Positions 60,355 to 64,000 of a stretch of 64,000 nucleotides of DNA are shown here, piece after piece. Each line of letters starts with the position of its first letter. The first letter of the stretch is position 1. The notes under the pieces are model-generated. The model had not been told where the DNA came from. It worked only from the letters and a program-made list of their open reading frames with translations, and made no database searches. The stretch is from Chamaesiphon minutus PCC 6605 (GTDB taxonomy: Bacteria > Cyanobacteriota > Cyanobacteriia > Cyanobacteriales > Chamaesiphonaceae): assembly GCF_000317145.1 (NCBI RefSeq), contig NC_020053.1, positions 62,001 through 126,000 on the forward strand, read 5' to 3'. Made by a program: the position numbers and the translations under genes.

Positions 60355-62454
60355 TCAAAGAATAAGCCTCGATTTAGAAATGAGAACTTGAATACTATGA
60401 CTTTTAACAAGCCGGATCTGAGTTGAAATCAGCCGTTCTGTTCCAGGCTCCACAATGTCTTCTGGAGCAGGTAGAGCAGTATCGATCGCTCCATACCAGT
60501 CTCGATCGCTAATTTGTGGGATCTCGAAGTCGAGATCGATCCTGTCCATATTGAGCATGACGTGGATATCTGCATCCCCTGACACTCCCCCCAGCGTAAA
60601 CGCGAGGACATGGGAAGCAGCATCTAACCAACCAGGGCTGAACAATCGACAGCCATGCCAAGCAATGTCGGCTAAACCGCGCTCATTCAGTTCGGCACTG
60701 AAGAAGCGTCCGCGCTGCAACATCGGATGCCGCTGCCGAAATGCGATCGTCTGCTGAAAGAATCGGAATAGATGATGGTTTTTCTCTAGCAGATGCCAAT
60801 CGAACCAACCGATCTCATTATCCTGACAGTAGGCATTGTTGTTCCCTTGTTGAGTGCGTCTAATTTCATCACCTGCCAGCAGCATTGGTACTCCCTGGGA
60901 AAGCAGGAGAATGGTGATAAAATTCTCGATTTGGCGTTGACGTAACTCCTCAATCTCCCGATTGGTTGTTTCTCCTTCAATGCCACTGTTCCAACTAAAG
61001 TTCTCATTATTGCCATCTCGATTTCCTTCCCCATTCGCCTCGTTGTGCTTGGAGTTATACGAAACCAGGTCGTTGAGAGTGAAGCCATCGTGGCAGGTAA
61101 TAAAATTAATGCTGTCGATCGGTAAGTGTCCACTTGACTGGTAGAGATCGGCACTACCTGCAATGCGTGCCGCAACTGCACCGATTAGCCCTGGATCTCC
61201 TCGGACAAAACGCCGGATGTCATCTCGGTAACGTCCGTTCCATTCCGCCCAGCGATAACCTGGAAAGTTGCCAACCTGATAGAGTCCAGCAGCATCCCAT
61301 GCCTCAGCGATGATTTTGGTATCAGCTAGAGCTTCGGACAACTCAATCGACCACAATGCGGACGGGTAGAGCATCGGCACTCCATTCTCACCGCGAGATA
61401 GGATTGACCCCTCATCAAAGCGGAAGCCATCGACATGCATTTCTCTGACCCAGAACTCTAAAGATTCTAAAATCATCTTCGTCACCATCGGATGGTTGCA
61501 ATTGAGGGTATTGCCGCAACCTGAGTAGTCGGTATAATATTGCCGATCGTCAGGGTTGAGGTAGTAGTAGATGCTATTATCCAGCCCTCTGAAGCTGATG
61601 GTAGGGCCTAAATGGTTGCCCTCACCAGTGTGATTGAAGACGACATCAAGGATCGCTTCAATCCCCGCCTTGTGCAGTGCCTTTACTATGTCTCGAAATT
61701 CTCGAATATGATGACCTTCCGATGGGTGAGTGCAACACATACTCTGAGGTGCAAAGAAACCGATCGGGTTGTATCCCCAATAATTTCTCAACGGTTTGCC
61801 ATCTAGAGGAGCGATTTGGAGAATTTCGGTTTCGTCAAAGTCGAAAATTGGTAATAGTTCGATCGCCGTGATTCCCAAATCTTGAAGATAGGGAATTTTC
61901 TCAATCAGTCCGGCAAAAGCTCCAGGATACTTACAGCCTGACGAAGGAGATCGGGTGAATCCGCGCAGATGCAGTTCGTAAACGATCGTCTCGTTCATCG
62001 GACGGTTGAGGGGGCGATCTCCTTCCCAATCGTAATCGGACAGATCGATGACGACGCTACGCATTGAGGTTGCGAGATTATCCCCTGGTTCGCAGGCAGC
62101 TAGACGGTTCCAGAGGACTTTAGTGTTTCCCTTGGCATAGGGATCGAGCAGAATTTTATCTTTGTCGAAGCGATCGCCTTTGGCATGAAGATCGTGAGAG
62201 CCATCGACACGATAGGCGTAGCCAGCCCCAGGTTTTAGCCCTTTCAGGTAGACATGCCAAAAATGGAAGGTCTTGTGAATCTTGGGATCTAACTGAATCG
62301 TCTGTTGCGGCAACCGATCTTCATCTTTTTCAAATAACAGCAGTTCCACGGCGGTGGCGTGCTGCGAAAAAACTGAAAAGTTTACTCCATCTGCTTCTGC
62401 TACTGCACCTAAAGGATGGCTGCGTCCTGGTTCTATCGAGTATTCAAAAGTCAT
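60355..62454 (-). CDS. glgX: Glycogen debranching enzyme, GlgX-type
   Basis: 699 residues. N-terminal CBM48 (HPLGAVAEADGVNFSVFSQHATAVELLLF), GH13 catalytic motifs GIEAILDVVFNHTGEGN, MHVDGFRFDEGSIL (nucleophile Asp), IAEAWDAAGLY (acid/base Glu) and NFITCHDGFTLNDL. Hydrolyses alpha-1,6 branches of glycogen. It would feed malto-oligosaccharides and, with the GH65 enzyme, phosphorolytic glucose release. Single gene with 126 bp before the ghost at 60004. Confidence 0.93.
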   Translation of the reverse strand: MTFEYSIEPGRSHPLGAVAEADGVNFSVFSQHATAVELLLFEKDEDRLPQQTIQLDPKIHKTFHFWHVYLKGLKPGAGYAYRVDGSHDLHAKGDRFDKDKILLDPYAKGNTKVLWNRLAACEPGDNLATSMRSVVIDLSDYDWEGDRPLNRPMNETIVYELHLRGFTRSPSSGCKYPGAFAGLIEKIPYLQDLGITAIELLPIFDFDETEILQIAPLDGKPLRNYWGYNPIGFFAPQSMCCTHPSEGHHIREFRDIVKALHKAGIEAILDVVFNHTGEGNHLGPTISFRGLDNSIYYYLNPDDRQYYTDYSGCGNTLNCNHPMVTKMILESLEFWVREMHVDGFRFDEGSILSRGENGVPMLYPSALWSIELSEALADTKIIAEAWDAAGLYQVGNFPGYRWAEWNGRYRDDIRRFVRGDPGLIGAVAARIAGSADLYQSSGHLPIDSINFITCHDGFTLNDLVSYNSKHNEANGEGNRDGNNENFSWNSGIEGETTNREIEELRQRQIENFITILLLSQGVPMLLAGDEIRRTQQGNNNAYCQDNEIGWFDWHLLEKNHHLFRFFQQTIAFRQRHPMLQRGRFFSAELNERGLADIAWHGCRLFSPGWLDAASHVLAFTLGGVSGDADIHVMLNMDRIDLDFEIPQISDRDWYGAIDTALPAPEDIVEPGTERLISTQIRLVKSHSIQVLISKSRLIL

Positions 62455-62491
62455 CGATTTACTATTAGGTAAAAGTCAGAGTTGACAATTG

Positions 62492-62692
62492 TTAGAGGAT
62501 CGATCGAGCAGTTGAATTCCTGGATTCAATCAGCCGTTGCAATCGCAGATAAGCTTCTTCCGGCGTAAGTAGTTCGGGATTAAGATTGGGGAGATAAAAC
62601 TGCCAACTGTCTGGAAAATGATGAACGGTGAAGCTCGGAATCAGTCCTAGCTGCATTGCCTGTTTTGCTAACCCTTCTGGGTTCTCCAGTAC
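62492..62692 (-). pseudogene. Truncated relative of the 41849 protein
   Basis: Read leftward: VLENPEGLAKQAMQLGLIPS, then FTVHHFPDSWQFYLPNLNPE and LLTPEEAYLRLQRLIESRN to a TAA stop. It matches the 41849 protein from about residue 14 onward but has no start codon. The break at ~62692 coincides with the left side of the insertion sequence, so the IS probably cut it. Confidence 0.75.
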
Positions 62693-62832
62693 CTAATGTG
62701 CTAATTAAATGAGAATCGAGGCAGTACAAGAGAAAGAAAATAAAATAAATATGTCAAAACTGCTGACGAGGAGAGGAAAAGCAAGATAATGAAGAGAGGA
62801 AGAAATAGTAAGAAGAGCGGCGGGCAGGGCAA

Positions 62833-64000
62833 GTGGCAACAAAAAAGGAACTCAAGCTACTAACGGAGCTATTAGGAATAGAAGGAATGCGAGTAGAGTC
62901 GCAGCGACAATATGAAGGAATAGGCATCATCTTACAGGTAGAAGCAATAAAGAAAGAAAGCAAATGCCATAGATGCGGAACGAAGAGTAGTAGCTTACAT
63001 CAGAATAATAGATACATAGTAAAAGATTTGCCGTGGGGAGAGCAGCAAGTTCACCTAGAAATAAACAGAAGACAATTTAAATGTAAAAAATGTCAAAAAC
63101 CATTTAGCGAACAACTAGAATTTGTTAAAGGCAGAAGAACATATACTTCAAGACTAGCTAAAAAAATCCTAGCAGAAGCACTAGAAGGAGATATTCAGAG
63201 CGTAGCTAGAACAGGAGTAATGACGACAGCAGAAATAGAGAGAATAATTGAAGACGCAGCAGCAGAGCTAAACGGAGAAAAGCCAACGGATTTAAGAAAA
63301 CTGGGAATAGATGAAATAGCAATGGTAAAAGGACAAGGAAAATATTGTGCAGTATTAGTAGATATAGAGCGAGGAAAATTATTAGCAATAATCGAAAGCA
63401 GAAAGAGTGAAGAAATAGAGAAAATCCTGAAAGGATGGGGGACAGAGGTACTGGAAAGGATCGAAGAAGTCAGCATAGACTTATGGAAAGGGTATAAAAG
63501 CTTAGCGATAGAAGTGATGCCTAATGCTCAAGTAGTAGCAGACAGATTTCATGTAACAGCGCAAATAAATAGTGAGTTAGATAAGCTGAGAAAACAAGAA
63601 AAAAGAGCGATAGAGGCTAAACTTAAATCCGCAAAGACATTAGAGCAAAAGAATGAATACACTCGGCAATTGGCAGTAATAAAATCGAGTAAATATGCGC
63701 TGCTAAAAAATGAAAAAGAGTTAAGAGAGGAGAAAGAACAAGAGAAGCTCAAGCAGGTTAGAGAAGAATTTGCCAACATTAGGGCAGCACATCTACTCAA
63801 AGAAAAATGGAGAGAGATAATGGAAAAAACAACATCGTGGATGAGAGGACTATTGAAAATTAGACATTGGCTGGTAAGAGCCAAGCAGCATTTGCCAAAT
63901 AGTTGTGGCACAATCTCGCGATGGTTAACAGAGATAGTTGCTTACTTTGATGAGCGAACTACTAGTGGTGTAGTTGAGGGAATTAATAATAAGATTAAGC
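62833..64000 (+). CDS. ISL3-family transposase, runs off the window
   Basis: Open from GTG 62833 for 389 codons to the window end. N-terminal zinc finger (CHRCGTKSSSLHQNN...FKCKKCQKPF), HTH region, then the DDE domain: LGIDEIAMVKGQGKY (first Asp), SIDLWKGYKSLA, and VVADRFHVTAQIN (second Asp), with the Glu region in SGVVEGINNKIK at the end. This is the ISL3 pattern. The codons are A-rich, unlike the neighbours. The left IS end should be near 62693; its inverted repeat cannot be confirmed because the right end is outside. Confidence 0.88.
   Translation, partial: MATKKELKLLTELLGIEGMRVESQRQYEGIGIILQVEAIKKESKCHRCGTKSSSLHQNNRYIVKDLPWGEQQVHLEINRRQFKCKKCQKPFSEQLEFVKGRRTYTSRLAKKILAEALEGDIQSVARTGVMTTAEIERIIEDAAAELNGEKPTDLRKLGIDEIAMVKGQGKYCAVLVDIERGKLLAIIESRKSEEIEKILKGWGTEVLERIEEVSIDLWKGYKSLAIEVMPNAQVVADRFHVTAQINSELDKLRKQEKRAIEAKLKSAKTLEQKNEYTRQLAVIKSSKYALLKNEKELREEKEQEKLKQVREEFANIRAAHLLKEKWREIMEKTTSWMRGLLKIRHWLVRAKQHLPNSCGTISRWLTEIVAYFDERTTSGVVEGINNKIK

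Overview
The window is cyanobacterial. Many reading frames are interrupted or extended by very short dispersed repeats like those described in cyanobacterial genomes, the HIP1 octamer GCGATCGC occurs (for example at 14541), and several families are typical of cyanobacteria (DUF2808, DUF1816, RppA/CopR-type regulators, NACHT proteins with an N-terminal helical domain, IsiB flavodoxin). No replication, rRNA or tRNA gene is visible, so chromosome or plasmid cannot be decided.

Layout. 1-2850: an immune-like NACHT NTPase gene broken by a tiny insertion with an in-frame TAG, a divergent two-helix membrane protein, and an NAD(P)-binding reductase gene split by a ~0.63 kb non-coding element with ~100 bp inverted ends. 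2990-30550: a copper/heavy-metal resistance island with a two-component system, two DUF305 (CopM-like) proteins, a TolC/CusB/CusA-type efflux system with two tandem RND pumps, two DUF2808 proteins, a FixH/YtkA-like lipoprotein, a MerR regulator with two tiny secreted Cys-rich proteins, a Csp-type copper store, a broken CopZ chaperone, flavodoxin, a CueO-like multicopper oxidase, CopA and a cupredoxin. 30559-32178: a single integron-type gene cassette with an attC site, carrying an ABC-type ATPase/TOPRIM protein that looks like phage defence. 32530-41604: export systems, namely a His-tailed MFS protein under the copper operator, a YbhGFSR-like ABC exporter and a second MFS protein. 41849-62454: a carbon/energy and stress cluster with a GH65 phosphorylase-beta-phosphoglucomutase fusion, MgtA-type and P2-type ATPases, two pyridoxamine-oxidase-like flavoproteins, oleate hydratase, phosphoketolase, PPK2, class I aldolase and glycogen debranching enzyme. 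Ghosts of duplicated neighbours lie between these genes. 62833-end: an ISL3-family transposase running off the window.

How it works together. The island carries two visible operator types. TTTCAT-N5-TTTCAT direct repeats (11 bp period, OmpR-type) sit in front of the two-component operon, both efflux arms and nearly all secreted copper proteins. Four MerR-type promoters (TTGACY, 20 bp dyad spacer) sit in front of the tiny Cys-rich proteins, the second DUF305 protein and the chaperone. The implied logic is a periplasmic sensor arm plus a cytosolic sensor arm on one island. A third 35 bp conserved sequence precedes the ABC exporter operon, a membrane protein gene and phosphoketolase, and probably marks another regulator. 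All regulator assignments are inferred from sequence patterns only.
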